Below, piece after piece: positions 15,683-22,236 of a stretch of 32,761 nt of DNA (its first letter is position 1; every line of letters begins with the position of its first letter). The position numbers and the translations under genes were made by a program. This DNA comes from a virus, in the IMG/VR virus record IMGVR_UViG_3300007735_000623, positions 1 to 32,761 of that record; one strand, 5' to 3'. The notes beneath the pieces are model-generated. The model did no database searches. It had not been told where the DNA came from and was given only the letters and a program-made list of their open reading frames with translations.

Positions 15683-15981
15683 TTTTTATTTCGTGCAGAA
15701 ATAGCTTTAGCCTTAGCCCTAGCGTCAGCCTTAGAACTGGCTCCCCATGCCTTCAGGCTTAGGAGTAACCGAGTAGGCTCACCGTTAGGCTTACGCTCTG
15801 GCCCCGGCATATTACCCATTCTTGCTAGGAAACTAGCGCGTCTAGGGTTATCTCCTGACTTTACAGGAGCCTTTAGGTCAGAACCGGGGTTAGCAGCCTC
15901 ATAGGACTTTCTGCCCTTCTCGTTAAGACCACCCTTCTTATTCTTGCCTTCAGTCCTCGTCCATGCCGGAGTTTTTTTCAT
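15679..15981 (-). CDS. DUF6321-like small basic protein
   Basis: The 100-residue product is very basic (many Lys/Arg). It holds the sequence TEGKNKKGGLNEKGRKSYE at the N-terminus, followed by RRASFLARMGNMPGP and GEPTRLLLSLKAW, the pattern of a family that I associate with DUF6321 in phages. The function is unknown; the basic charge suggests nucleic acid binding. It starts within the previous gene (32-nt overlap with 15950-16432) and ends at a GTGA overlap with the methyltransferase. I regard the start ATG 15981 as likely, given MKKTPAW as a common opening. Confidence 0.7.
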   Translation of the reverse strand: MKKTPAWTRTEGKNKKGGLNEKGRKSYEAANPGSDLKAPVKSGDNPRRASFLARMGNMPGPERKPNGEPTRLLLSLKAWGASSKADARAKAKAISARNKK

Positions 15982-16432
15982 CGTCCATTTCTCCGTATTC
16001 GTTTTCAGCTTCCATCTTAGCCATCTTTAGCATGGTCTTTTCACGGTTTGACATCTTTTCCGTTACAGGACCACCAACTAGCCAAGCCGAACAAGTCCTA
16101 TCTGCTGCACACTTGAACTCGAATAGCTCACAATAACCTAGATCAGCCGAATCTACGACCTCGTTAGCGTAAGTCTCAGCGTCAGATTCCTCACCCTGAA
16201 TACCGCCAATGATGCACTCCATCATCTCAGGAGTCTGGATAAATGCAGAGCAGTTGCCACAACGCATCGTTTGAGCATTTTCAGGAGTCGTATTCCACTC
16301 CTCAGCTCGTTTATCCCAAAAATCTTCTGGTTCTTCAGGATTCGCTGGCCCATAACCTACGTTTTTAAAAGCCCAATCACGTTTTTTCAGGTTGTATTGA
16401 ATGTCGTAGGTGGCTTTAGGACAGTTCTTCAT
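15950..16432 (-). CDS. Cys-rich conserved phage protein
   Basis: This 160-residue protein contains CGNC near residue 60 and further Cys residues in CIIGG, LGYCELFEFKCAADRTCSAW, making a likely metal-binding domain (zinc or iron-sulfur). The C-terminal 40 residues are highly acidic/charged (REKTMLKMAKMEAENEYGEM). I recognise the block GYCELF-FKCAADRTCSAW as recurring in phage proteins near the small basic genes found here, sometimes called HiPIP-like, but function is unproven. The start ATG 16432 overlaps the stop of the upstream small gene (ATGA). Confidence 0.7.
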   Translation of the reverse strand: MKNCPKATYDIQYNLKKRDWAFKNVGYGPANPEEPEDFWDKRAEEWNTTPENAQTMRCGNCSAFIQTPEMMECIIGGIQGEESDAETYANEVVDSADLGYCELFEFKCAADRTCSAWLVGGPVTEKMSNREKTMLKMAKMEAENEYGEMDDEKNSGMDED

Positions 16433-16578
16433 TTCTTAACCTTAGCAGTCTTAGCCGCTTCTTTAAAAGCCTTAGCGGTAGGTGCGCCCTTAGTTCCCGG
16501 CTTACGCATCTTCTCCTTACTGCCAGCTTCTATCCGCTTACGCTTTGCATGGATGTTGGCATAGAGTCCGGGCTTCAT
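16429..16578 (-). CDS. Conserved 49-residue basic phage protein
   Basis: The frame has ATG 16578 overlapping the previous gene's TGA and ends in TGA at 16429-16431, overlapping the next gene's ATG. The product MKPGLYANIHAKRKRIEAGS is followed by EKMRKPGTKGAPTAKAFKEA and a Lys-rich tail. I recognise this as a short basic protein conserved near DUF6496-like genes in many uncultured phages. With about a quarter of residues Lys/Arg it probably binds nucleic acid or anionic surfaces; function is unknown. The two coupled ends make translation likely. Confidence 0.75.
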   Translation of the reverse strand: MKPGLYANIHAKRKRIEAGSKEKMRKPGTKGAPTAKAFKEAAKTAKVKK

Positions 16579-16742
16579 TTCTTCTTCCCCTTAGCTGCTT
16601 TCTTGCCCTCTGAAATCGCTATTGCAATCGCCTGCTTAGGATTCTTTACGACCTTGCCATCCTTGCCGCTGTGCAAAGTTCCTTCCTTAAATTCTTTCAT
16701 TACCTTGCCAACCTTAGCTTGCATCTTCGTGGGCTTCTTCAT
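16575..16742 (-). CDS. DUF6496-like small basic protein
   Basis: This 55-residue protein reads MKKPTKMQAKVGKVMKEFKE then GTLHSGKDGKVVKNPKQAIAI and a Lys-rich tail GKKAAKGKKK. The VxKVMxEFKxGTLxSG...VxNPKQAIAIAxSE pattern is what I know as DUF6496, a small protein frequent in phages and also present in bacteria. It may bind DNA because of its charge, but there is no known activity. ATG 16742 lies inside the upstream HNH gene (28-nt overlap), and its TGA overlaps the next ATG. Most of the first few residues are thus encoded in two frames. Confidence 0.75.
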   Translation of the reverse strand: MKKPTKMQAKVGKVMKEFKEGTLHSGKDGKVVKNPKQAIAIAISEGKKAAKGKKK

Positions 16743-17019
16743 TTAGCAATTCCTCGACTAGCTGTTGGAGTTCCTGTTCGGTAACCCCGTATTTACGCTC
16801 GAAAGCCTTACGACCTAAACCGTGATACCCAGTATTACCCCTGTGATGCTCAGGACATAGCGGTATTACGTTGTCGTGAGAGTTTCGAACCCCCATCCCT
16901 AACCCCAAACCTCGGATATGATGAATCTCCGCAGGAGTGCCAGAATAACCATTTTTATAACAGATAATGCACCCAATGTCAGCAACTTTACCTAGATACT
17001 GAGACTCTCGTTTTCTCAC
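16714..17019 (-). CDS. HNH nuclease, Ref/DUF968-like
   Basis: The 101-residue protein has a zinc knuckle C17-x2-C20, then AEIHHIRG with tandem His at 33-34, and a C-terminal NVIPLCPEHHRG with C55, H58 and H59. This is the ββα-metal (HNH) signature of small phage nucleases such as P1 Ref or DUF968 proteins. Ref-type enzymes cut DNA at RecA-made joints, which would fit the recombination functions here; that is inference. It begins at GTG 17019, in a GTGA overlap with the upstream gene, and overlaps the DUF6496-like gene at its end. Confidence 0.8.
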   Translation of the reverse strand: MRKRESQYLGKVADIGCIICYKNGYSGTPAEIHHIRGLGLGMGVRNSHDNVIPLCPEHHRGNTGYHGLGRKAFERKYGVTEQELQQLVEELLNEEAHEDAS

Positions 17020-17198
17020 TTATTTTTCCCCTGTATCTTCTTTTCTATTGCCCTAGCAAACGCATATATTTCTTCAGAATAATACGATTCTGCGTTACCA
17101 AAATGCCTGTCTGCTAACCGCTGAATCTGGTCATCCGTTAGCTTTTTTAGCTTTAACGGTAACTCTTTCGGAGCAAACAAGGCATCTTGGTTAGGCAT
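17016..17198 (-). CDS. Unknown small helical protein upstream of HNH nuclease
   Basis: This 60-residue protein (MPNQDALFAPKELPLKLKKL...) has a Pro-rich N-terminal strand and two charged helices with DDQIQRLADRHF and YAFARAIEKKIQG. No Cys, membrane segment or signal peptide. Its TGA overlaps the GTG start of the HNH nuclease, so the two are probably co-translated and it may modulate the nuclease. No family is recognised. The 33-nt gap to the next upstream gene holds nothing obvious beyond a ribosome site. Confidence 0.6.
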   Translation of the reverse strand: MPNQDALFAPKELPLKLKKLTDDQIQRLADRHFGNAESYYSEEIYAFARAIEKKIQGKNK

Positions 17199-17231
17199 TT
17201 GGCAAGATAGCTACCTTATGATGCCTATAGT

Positions 17232-17777
17232 TTACCCAATGTTTTTCTCTTTTAGCTTGGCTTCGATGGCACGGGTAAGAAATTCGGTAGATACAACGCC
17301 CATTGTTTTGCCTCGAATGTTGTACAAGATTTCCTCTACTTCCTCATCCGTCAGCCCTTGCCATTCGACAGCTTTAGCTGGCGCTTCGTCGCGCTGTGGT
17401 GGGGCGGAATTCAATAACGCACAGTCCGCCAACTTCTGCGCTATATCTTTTACTTGCTCCATATCTATTTCTTTCTTCCCACGTTCAAACGCTTCATCAA
17501 TCAACCGCGCAACTTTGGCTGGGTCAAGAAAATGTAGTGGGATGGGGTAGAGCATGGTTCCGACCGGCAACTCTGCAATCTCGTCTTCATCAAAATCAAT
17601 GCCGTGTTTCTCGCCGTTCTCATAAGCAACCCACGCCACCGGCTCCGGTTCAGGCTGCGCTAGTCGGGCGCGGAGTGCTTCATGTGCTTCCATACATGCC
17701 GCTATATATGGCCTGTTGTCACTCAGCGCAGAATCCAACGCATCCAGCGCTTGCTGCATCAGTTCTCGGTCAGTCAT
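17232..17777 (-). CDS. Phage ear/eae-type accessory protein
   Basis: The 181-residue protein begins MTDRELMQQALDALDSALSD and has an early Gln/Pro/Glu segment (RLAQPEPEPVAWVAYENG), a combination I associate with a widespread family of accessory proteins in phages of Burkholderiales and enterobacteria. The C-terminal part (EWQGLTDEEVEEILYNI ... AIEAKLKEKN) is a helical domain also found in separate proteins, so this may be a modular fusion. Function is unknown. The region is more G+C-rich than neighbouring replication genes, consistent with a different origin. It ends 33 nt before the next minus-strand gene. Confidence 0.65.
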   Translation of the reverse strand: MTDRELMQQALDALDSALSDNRPYIAACMEAHEALRARLAQPEPEPVAWVAYENGEKHGIDFDEDEIAELPVGTMLYPIPLHFLDPAKVARLIDEAFERGKKEIDMEQVKDIAQKLADCALLNSAPPQRDEAPAKAVEWQGLTDEEVEEILYNIRGKTMGVVSTEFLTRAIEAKLKEKNIG

Positions 17778-17907
17778 CGCACACCCCTATCAAAGCAGCG
17801 CAGCTACCACCCGCGCACATGTAAACACCATCCTGCCAACCTAGTGATGCACATACCACTATGCCGCCAATGCAGACGTACAGCAAAATGAGTTTTTGGC
17901 TAGTCAT
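17770..17907 (-). CDS. 45-residue small membrane protein
   Basis: The frame has ATG 17907 overlapping the stop TAG of the upstream gene (8 nt) and TGA at 17770 overlapping the next gene's ATG. The product (MTSQKLILLYVCIGGIVVCA ...) has one clear hydrophobic helix at residues 5-21, then a Cys- and Gly-rich tail (MCAGGSCAALIGVCDD). It may be an inner-membrane peptide or, less likely, a lipoprotein-like secreted peptide with disulfides. Both junctions being tight supports translation. No family is recognised. Confidence 0.55.
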   Translation of the reverse strand: MTSQKLILLYVCIGGIVVCASLGWQDGVYMCAGGSCAALIGVCDD

Positions 17908-18118
17908 CGCCCAGATCCAGTAACATCTTCTCGCACCGCTTCAGGTACCACAGCGCATCGGCTCCGTCTGCCATAGAAGCGGCGAAGTACTCTTGCCCAT
18001 CCTTACCCATACCAGCGATCACGACACACTCCAGCTCGCCGACTGCGTTCTTCAGCACAAGGTCAGGGTCAATGTCCAGTCGGGTAATGCCGCCGAAAGG
18101 GATTACGTTGTCAGTCAT
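17900..18118 (-). CDS. Small conserved accessory protein
   Basis: The 72-residue protein reads MTDNVIPFGGITRLDIDPDL then VLKNAVGELECVVIAGMGKDGQEYFAAS, and ends in DALWYLKRCEKMLLDLGDD. I recognise the AxGxDALWxLKRCExxLL pattern as common in short phage accessory proteins; function is unknown. The start overlaps the upstream stop (ATGA at 18115-18118). The stop is TAG at 17900-17902, one of the normal amber stops in this genome. No signal peptide or membrane segment. Confidence 0.65.
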   Translation of the reverse strand: MTDNVIPFGGITRLDIDPDLVLKNAVGELECVVIAGMGKDGQEYFAASMADGADALWYLKRCEKMLLDLGDD

Positions 18119-18297
18119 CGCTGCGCTCCTCGTAGTACATTAATTTGTACACATGTGTTTTTGCTCTGGTGAGATAGCTTCATCGCAACTTCTTGCAGCC
18201 TTTTGCAGTCTTCTAACGTCTGCATGGGCGGTGAATACGCCAAGCCACTTGCATATGAATCAAAAGACACAAGTACCCAAACCAAAATAAATGTCAT
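18115..18297 (-). CDS. 60-residue exported small protein
   Basis: The N-terminal 18-20 residues are hydrophobic (MTFILVWVLVSFDSYASGLA) and act as a signal peptide or anchor. The rest is polar with two Cys (CKRLQEV and NTCVQIN), likely to form a disulfide in the periplasm. It resembles the small secreted accessory proteins carried by phages of Gram-negative bacteria, possibly active at the envelope. Both ends overlap neighbours by ATGA, which supports translation. No family name is assigned. Confidence 0.6.
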   Translation of the reverse strand: MTFILVWVLVSFDSYASGLAYSPPMQTLEDCKRLQEVAMKLSHQSKNTCVQINVLRGAQR

Positions 18298-18485
18298 GGC
18301 GCACCCCTTTCTCTAATAGCGAACGCGCAGCGATCTGCATACCCGCCTTCGAACCCATCCTCATCAGAAATCTTGTCACACAACGCAGCACACGCCTCGC
18401 GCTCCAAATCAATCGCGTATGAAATCCTATCGCGCAAGTTTTGCTTACCAGCAAGTGCCAGATCAATAATGTCATCTCTGTTCAT
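18294..18485 (-). CDS. Accessory protein with 'EREACA' motif
   Basis: The 63-residue protein begins MNRDDIIDLALAGKQNLRD and has a central LEREACAALCDKI followed by GYADRCAFAIRERG. The EREAC-xxxC ... C-xxAIR-RG pattern recurs in many Burkholderiales and enterobacterial phage proteins of unknown function. The start overlaps the upstream gene by 14 nt and the stop overlaps the exported protein's ATG. An out-of-frame alternative at 18260-18475 lacks any such pattern and is rejected. Confidence 0.65.
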   Translation of the reverse strand: MNRDDIIDLALAGKQNLRDRISYAIDLEREACAALCDKISDEDGFEGGYADRCAFAIRERGAP

Positions 18486-18741
18486 TGCTACCCCTAATCG
18501 TTAGATTCTCCAAACTCGGATGAGGCATCATCTGCTTATCAAATAACCGCTTATACACCCTCGCAGCCTTCTCAGCCGTGTAATCACCCATGTTATCCAC
18601 AGAGTCACAGTTCGGACAATAGAACAAACCCTCTCCGCTAACCGCACATTGACCACCCGGAATCTCTACCCAATCATCCACAAAACCGCAGTCAAAACAT
18701 ATTGCTAAGTTGCTATCGTCAATCTCGTTTACGAATTCCAT
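18472..18741 (-). CDS. Zinc-knuckle-like small protein
   Basis: The 89-residue product has CFDCG (residues about 15-19) and, after a GGQC segment, FYCPNCDS, suggesting a zinc-ribbon fold. The C-terminal half is helical and basic (TAEKAARVYKRLFDKQ). The N-terminus is acidic. ATG 18741 is preceded by AGGAGA with 6-nt spacing, a strong ribosome site that marks the head of the accessory block. Function is unknown; a nucleic acid- or protein-binding adaptor is possible. Confidence 0.7.
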   Translation of the reverse strand: MEFVNEIDDSNLAICFDCGFVDDWVEIPGGQCAVSGEGLFYCPNCDSVDNMGDYTAEKAARVYKRLFDKQMMPHPSLENLTIRGSNEQR

Positions 18742-18752
18742 ATCTAGTCTCC

Positions 18753-19082
18753 TTATTGAGTATTCCGGTCTAAACCACGATTAGAGGCTTCCTGTGACCT
18801 CCAGACATCTATCCTTGCCTGTGCTGCTACCAGCATCCATCTAAGCCCTTCAGCCTTCTCTACAGCCGCCTTAAGCCCGTCAAGTACAGCGAGATACTCT
18901 GGATGGCTATAAGCCTGATTTTCCCGATCCGCTACGGTATTGCCGATAGCAGATGAGAACAGCATGGCTTTCTTGCTTTTGCGGAACTCCTCTAGGTAAG
19001 TCACCTCAGCCTTGGCTTGAGCATAGGCTTTAGCATTTTTAATCATGTAATTGATTGCTTCATGAGGGTCGATTGAGTTCAT
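18753..19082 (-). CDS. Conserved replication-module protein of unknown function
   Basis: The 109-residue all-helical protein contains YAQAKAEVTYLEEFRKSKKAM then AYSHPEYLAVLDGLKAAVEKA and ends in LVAAQARIDVWRSQEASNRG. I recognise this as a conserved protein next to replication or recombination genes in many uncultured phages. The LEEFRKSKKA ... PEYxxxLxGL ... RWxLxAAQxRxxVWRxxEA pattern is very regular. No nuclease motif is visible. Position after the PD-(D/E)XK nuclease gene suggests a partner role, which is inference. Confidence 0.75.
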   Translation of the reverse strand: MNSIDPHEAINYMIKNAKAYAQAKAEVTYLEEFRKSKKAMLFSSAIGNTVADRENQAYSHPEYLAVLDGLKAAVEKAEGLRWMLVAAQARIDVWRSQEASNRGLDRNTQ

Positions 19083-19084
19083 AT

Positions 19085-19546
19085 TTATCTAAATTTTCTT
19101 AATTTATCTTGTTGGATTCCGTATCCAATCCCGTGACCTAAATCTATTTTGTTTCCATCATTAAACAAAACGTTGCCATATTCCCATCCAACAATATCCG
19201 CACCTTCATCATCAACTATTGCCAATATGTACACATCGCATGATTCATCTTTTTTCTTCAAGGTAGCCAGTAATCTGCCATTTTTATGCCTCGTTGATTT
19301 CACATCTATTGTTTTCCCTTTTGAAATTAAATCGTGACCACCTTTTCTAGGGCTAACTGATAAATCAACGCAAACATTCAACATCTTTGCTACGCAATAC
19401 TCGGCTACGACACCATCAATATCTATCGACCAAACACAGTCTTTACCTACTTGCTGATCCTTAACATTCTTCATGGCAACAGAACGCCTCATAACTCCCA
19501 ACGTCCTGCATATAAATAATTCTTCATCCGTAAGATTAACTCTCAT
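19085..19546 (-). CDS. PD-(D/E)XK nuclease-like protein
   Basis: The 153-residue protein has a plausible nuclease core: Glu49 in VVAEYCVAKML, Asp72 in GGHDL, and D81-V-K83 in GKTIDVKST, together matching E ... (G)D ... (D/E)-x-K. These residues bind the catalytic metal in the restriction endonuclease-like fold. The following strand (LLATLKKKDESCDVYIL) agrees with that fold. It may process recombination or replication intermediates, or degrade host DNA. A+T-rich codon use is noticeable. The 37-nt gap to the next gene is A+T-rich and holds its ribosome site. Confidence 0.65.
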   Translation of the reverse strand: MRVNLTDEELFICRTLGVMRRSVAMKNVKDQQVGKDCVWSIDIDGVVAEYCVAKMLNVCVDLSVSPRKGGHDLISKGKTIDVKSTRHKNGRLLATLKKKDESCDVYILAIVDDEGADIVGWEYGNVLFNDGNKIDLGHGIGYGIQQDKLRKFR

Positions 19547-19583
19547 ATCTCGTATTTCTCAATCTAAATATTTCTATCAAGAA

Positions 19584-19874
19584 TCATTCCTCAATAGTTT
19601 CCAAACAAGAAATCCTTACAGCCTTAATAGCAGCCTGTGGATTCGACACTACCGCTACCTGACCTCGCCATGTTTGATGCCAGATAACCTGATCCGGTGT
19701 CAGCTTGGCTTTCTCGTCTTTCTTTATTTCTAACAAAATGTTCCTGCCACGATAGCCCACCAGAATATCCGGGCATCCCTGACCGACTCCATGTAAGTGC
19801 TGGACATCCATGCCTACTCTGCGTAATTCTTTAACGATTTGCGTCTGGTTTGTGTCCACCTTCTTAAAGACCAC
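19584..19874 (-). CDS. VRR-NUC / Holliday-junction resolvase-like nuclease
   Basis: The 96-residue protein is a compact PD-(D/E)XK nuclease of the VRR-NUC type: an opening helix (TNQTQIVKELRRVGM), then GQGCPDILVGYRGRNILLEIKKD with D36, E49 and K51 as the catalytic triad, then a helix with LTPDQVIWHQTWRG and a final AVVSNPQAAIKAV strand-helix. Phage VRR-NUC proteins of this size act on branched or flapped DNA. It starts with GTG 19874, overlapping the upstream stop by 11 nt. It probably works with the helicase and ERF system. Confidence 0.8.
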   Translation of the reverse strand: MVFKKVDTNQTQIVKELRRVGMDVQHLHGVGQGCPDILVGYRGRNILLEIKKDEKAKLTPDQVIWHQTWRGQVAVVSNPQAAIKAVRISCLETIEE

Positions 19875-20070
19875 GCCAATCCCCTTTTTTGCCTCGGTTC
19901 CCTAAACCCCATTGCTGTTTACAGTCAGCCTCTAGCTGGTCAGCCACTTGATGCCCACGTTTCTGCCTAACAACGCTCAGATACTTTAAGGCTGAATCCC
20001 TGTCTGCTGCTCTCCAAGCTAGTACCTGCCTAACCTCGCATCGATGTCTTTCAGTCTCTAAAACGTCCAT
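19864..20070 (-). CDS. Small conserved replication-associated protein (DUF7696-like)
   Basis: I set the start at ATG 20070, giving 68 residues (MDVLETERHRCEVRQVLAWR ...), because this lies 20 nt inside the helicase end and begins the conserved part. A longer frame extends to 20163 in the helicase gene but lacks support. The product is basic and helical, with the pattern ExxRHxCEVR ... RDSALKYL..V..KRG....DQLxxDxxxQW. I recognise this from phage replication loci, likely as DUF7696. Function unknown. The end overlaps the VRR-NUC start. Confidence 0.65.
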   Translation of the reverse strand: MDVLETERHRCEVRQVLAWRAADRDSALKYLSVVRQKRGHQVADQLEADCKQQWGLGNRGKKGDWRGL

Positions 20071-21052
20071 TGTTGTCAAAGTCCATAGGTCTTGATCCTG
20101 CCGATTCCACAAACTGCTGGCTTGCCGAGTGATACCAAAGTTGATACCACTCCTGAGCCTCACCGTTACGCTGCTTCTCGTTCATTAGGAACGTATCGCC
20201 TTGGCTCTCATCTATCTGCTCACCACGATTGCGCTGGTTTTCTTTCTTCTTGTTACGCCACACAAGAAAGACGTTATCCACCTGATCGCTAATGGAACCA
20301 GAGCCTTTCAAGTCATTCTTATTCGGCGTAACCTCGTCACTCGCCTGTTTCCGAATATGGTGGACTAGGTGAATGTGTACGTTATGGTCACGAGCCAATG
20401 CCGTTAGCTCATCAATAAAGTTCTTCTGACCATTAAAATCATCCTCGTTCTTTACCGTTTTCATTAACGAATCGATAAATATATGCTGGACACCTAGTTC
20501 CATAGCGCAATATCTCGACATAGCGATAACCTTGTCAGGGCTAGTCGTTCCCTGCTGGTCGTATAAATATAAGGAATCAGCCGTATATTTCTCTAATCTT
20601 GCTAGAAGTTTTGTGATGTAACCCTCACGATCTGACGTTAGCGGATCATCTACATACTCACCTGCAAACTGTCGCAGCATCCTTTCTAACGTCTTTTGTG
20701 GCTTCATCTCAAACGACGCAATGCAAACGCATTGTTTCTGCTTCACTAGGTGCAAAGCTATCTGTCCAGTCAATAACGACTTGCCACCGCCGTTAGAACC
20801 CGCATAAACCGTTACTTCTCCGGGTCTAAACGCAAAAGAATCGTGCGTCTTAGTCCAAGGCAATAGTATTTTTGCATCTCTGTTAGTGCTGAGATAGCTT
20901 TCCTTTATTGCATCTAAGAAATCCCTCGCTTGTTTTACCTTTAGCGTTACATCGTTGGCATGAAGATATTTCTCTACGTCAATGCTATCCGACTTGATAA
21001 TCCTCAACCTCCTCGCCTCGTCTAGCTGTTCTGCTCGTTGCTCCAGACTCAT
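20051..21052 (-). CDS. DnaB-like replicative helicase (Twinkle/T7 gp4-type)
   Basis: The 333-residue ATPase has Walker A AGSNGGGKS (residues 84-92) and the motif SFEM at about 113-116. The Walker B segment HIFIDSLM follows near residue 193, then VHHIRK, and a final KGSGSISDQVDNVFLVWRNK corresponding to motif H4 in DnaB-family hexameric helicases. No primase domain is fused. It unwinds DNA at the replication fork and would partner with the zinc-finger protein encoded upstream. Start ATG 21052 is good; the frame overlaps the 57-residue upstream ORF by 68 nt. It is longer than RecA-type recombinase cores and shorter than full DnaB, lacking the DnaB N-terminal domain. Confidence 0.85.
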   Translation of the reverse strand: MSLEQRAEQLDEARRLRIIKSDSIDVEKYLHANDVTLKVKQARDFLDAIKESYLSTNRDAKILLPWTKTHDSFAFRPGEVTVYAGSNGGGKSLLTGQIALHLVKQKQCVCIASFEMKPQKTLERMLRQFAGEYVDDPLTSDREGYITKLLARLEKYTADSLYLYDQQGTTSPDKVIAMSRYCAMELGVQHIFIDSLMKTVKNEDDFNGQKNFIDELTALARDHNVHIHLVHHIRKQASDEVTPNKNDLKGSGSISDQVDNVFLVWRNKKKENQRNRGEQIDESQGDTFLMNEKQRNGEAQEWYQLWYHSASQQFVESAGSRPMDFDNNGRFRD

Positions 21053-21158
21053 CCTGTCTCCCTTGTTGATAAAGTTTATTTAAGGCAAAAACGCTACCTA
21101 CCCAAAACCCCGGTGTTACCTCGCTAAAGCCTAACTCAACTAACTTTGATTCAGTCAT
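20985..21158 (-). CDS. 57-residue small ORF between primase and helicase genes
   Basis: ATG 21158 overlaps the primase stop (ATGA), so translation could be coupled. The product begins MTESKLVELGFSEVTPGFWV and continues into a 22-residue basic/acidic tail encoded in the helicase start region (68-nt overlap); TAG ends it at 20985. It fills what would otherwise be a 102-nt gap. The N-terminal 33 residues look protein-like (GSVFALNKLYQQ), the tail less so. No family is recognised. It may be a real small protein or only a coupling leader peptide. Confidence 0.45.
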   Translation of the reverse strand: MTESKLVELGFSEVTPGFWVGSVFALNKLYQQGRQDESGATSRTARRGEEVEDYQVG

Positions 21159-21571
21159 AAATAACTTACCGCTTCGTTAATTCGTATAAAAGCCGTTTTA
21201 AGCCGTTTTTTATCGGTGTCTGATACCTGCCTACCTTCGGACAAATCAAACGCCGCTATGGACGTAATAAGTGCCTCAAATTGGATTATTTTCATTAGGT
21301 CTGTTGCATAGAAAGGCCGCTTGACTGGTTTATTGCCGTTATGAGGTGTAAAAGATTGGTTTTTAGGAAACAGATCGGTCAAGTCCATGCCTACGGCTGA
21401 AACCACTTCGTAAGCCGAACAACCAGCAAAGCACTTCAGCAGAATCCTGCCATCGTCTGTTTCCGTTATGGCAAGTGATGGTCGTTTATCTTCATGCGCT
21501 GGACAACAGGCTATCCAATGACCGCGCTTGCCTTGCACCTTGTCGAGCTTGTTTAGGAAATCTCCAATCAT
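21155..21571 (-). CDS. Primase-like zinc finger protein (CHC2/T7 gp4 type, no TOPRIM)
   Basis: The 138-residue protein has the zinc ribbon C23-x2-H26 ... C47-x3-C51 in the segments CCPAHEDKRPSLAI and KCFAGCSAYEVV, followed by GMDLTDLFP. That is the template-recognition zinc domain of DnaG- or gp4-type primases. The TOPRIM catalytic domain is missing; the C-terminal 60 residues are a short helical extension. It may act as a helper for a host primase or for an unidentified archaeo-eukaryotic-type primase, or as a DNA-binding organiser. Start ATG 21571 overlaps the upstream stop (ATGA). Confidence 0.75.
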   Translation of the reverse strand: MIGDFLNKLDKVQGKRGHWIACCPAHEDKRPSLAITETDDGRILLKCFAGCSAYEVVSAVGMDLTDLFPKNQSFTPHNGNKPVKRPFYATDLMKIIQFEALITSIAAFDLSEGRQVSDTDKKRLKTAFIRINEAVSYL

Positions 21572-22218
21572 TTGACGATCCTTCCGTTAAAAAGATTCGG
21601 CGTACTGGCGACCATAACTTCATCCTCCCAACGCTGACCATTAAGCCATGACGCTGGATGAGGAATAAACTTTTCTTCTCTAGCGGACAGATTCTGCTTA
21701 GAAACTGCTGAGATTATTTTTTTCGTTAGGTCATCATCAGGCTTAAGTTTTAGCCAAGCCTTGAGTGCATTAGGCTTTGCTACCTTACGAGGGTAGTGTT
21801 TCCAGAAAGTATCAAATCGATCAATATATTCTTTATTAACTTGGTTATTGGTTATTGGTTTATGGTTATTGGTTGGTTGAACGTCCGTTGAACGGATGTT
21901 GTTCCGACGTTCAGCAGACGCTTTACCTGCGTTACTAGCTTGCTGTCTTTTAGTTTGAAAATGCTTGATTTCCTTGTCAACTCGCTGATGAAACCAACCT
22001 TCATCCGTTAGCGTAAAAAACTCCTCTAAGACCGCTTTGACCTCAGTTTCGTACTCACGCATATTGATCTGTCGTGCAACGGACGTTAAACCGGCGTTCA
22101 ACGGATGTTCCTGCAAGTAATACGCATCTAATAATCTTCGATAAGCCAAATCCTCTAGGTTAGTTAAATGCCTAGTGTGGCTTGCATAATCTCCAATATT
22201 AAATTGGTAATAGTGCAT
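21568..22218 (-). CDS. DUF1376 replication initiation-type protein
   Basis: The protein of 216 residues from ATG 22218 starts with MHYYQFNIGDYASHTRHLTN, the DUF1376 hallmark (N-terminal domain of phage replication organisers), continuing LEDLAYRRLLDAYYLQE. A variable linker (RRNNIRSTDVQPTNNHKPIT) leads to a C-terminal region (FDTFWKHYPRKVAKPNALKAW ... HPASWLNGQRW) found in replication proteins of many temperate and lytic phages. Probable role: origin binding and helicase loading. A TTG at 22230 would add four residues; ATG 22218 with GGA at -10 is preferred. It follows a terminator-like structured RNA. Confidence 0.85.
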   Translation of the reverse strand: MHYYQFNIGDYASHTRHLTNLEDLAYRRLLDAYYLQEHPLNAGLTSVARQINMREYETEVKAVLEEFFTLTDEGWFHQRVDKEIKHFQTKRQQASNAGKASAERRNNIRSTDVQPTNNHKPITNNQVNKEYIDRFDTFWKHYPRKVAKPNALKAWLKLKPDDDLTKKIISAVSKQNLSAREEKFIPHPASWLNGQRWEDEVMVASTPNLFNGRIVK

Positions 22219-22236
22219 AGCTTTTTCCAATAAAAA

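Noticed and set aside
18260-18475. 71-residue minus-strand ORF overlapping the EREACA gene
   Set aside because: It overlaps almost completely with 18294-18485, which has the recognisable motif and coupled ends; this one has neither.
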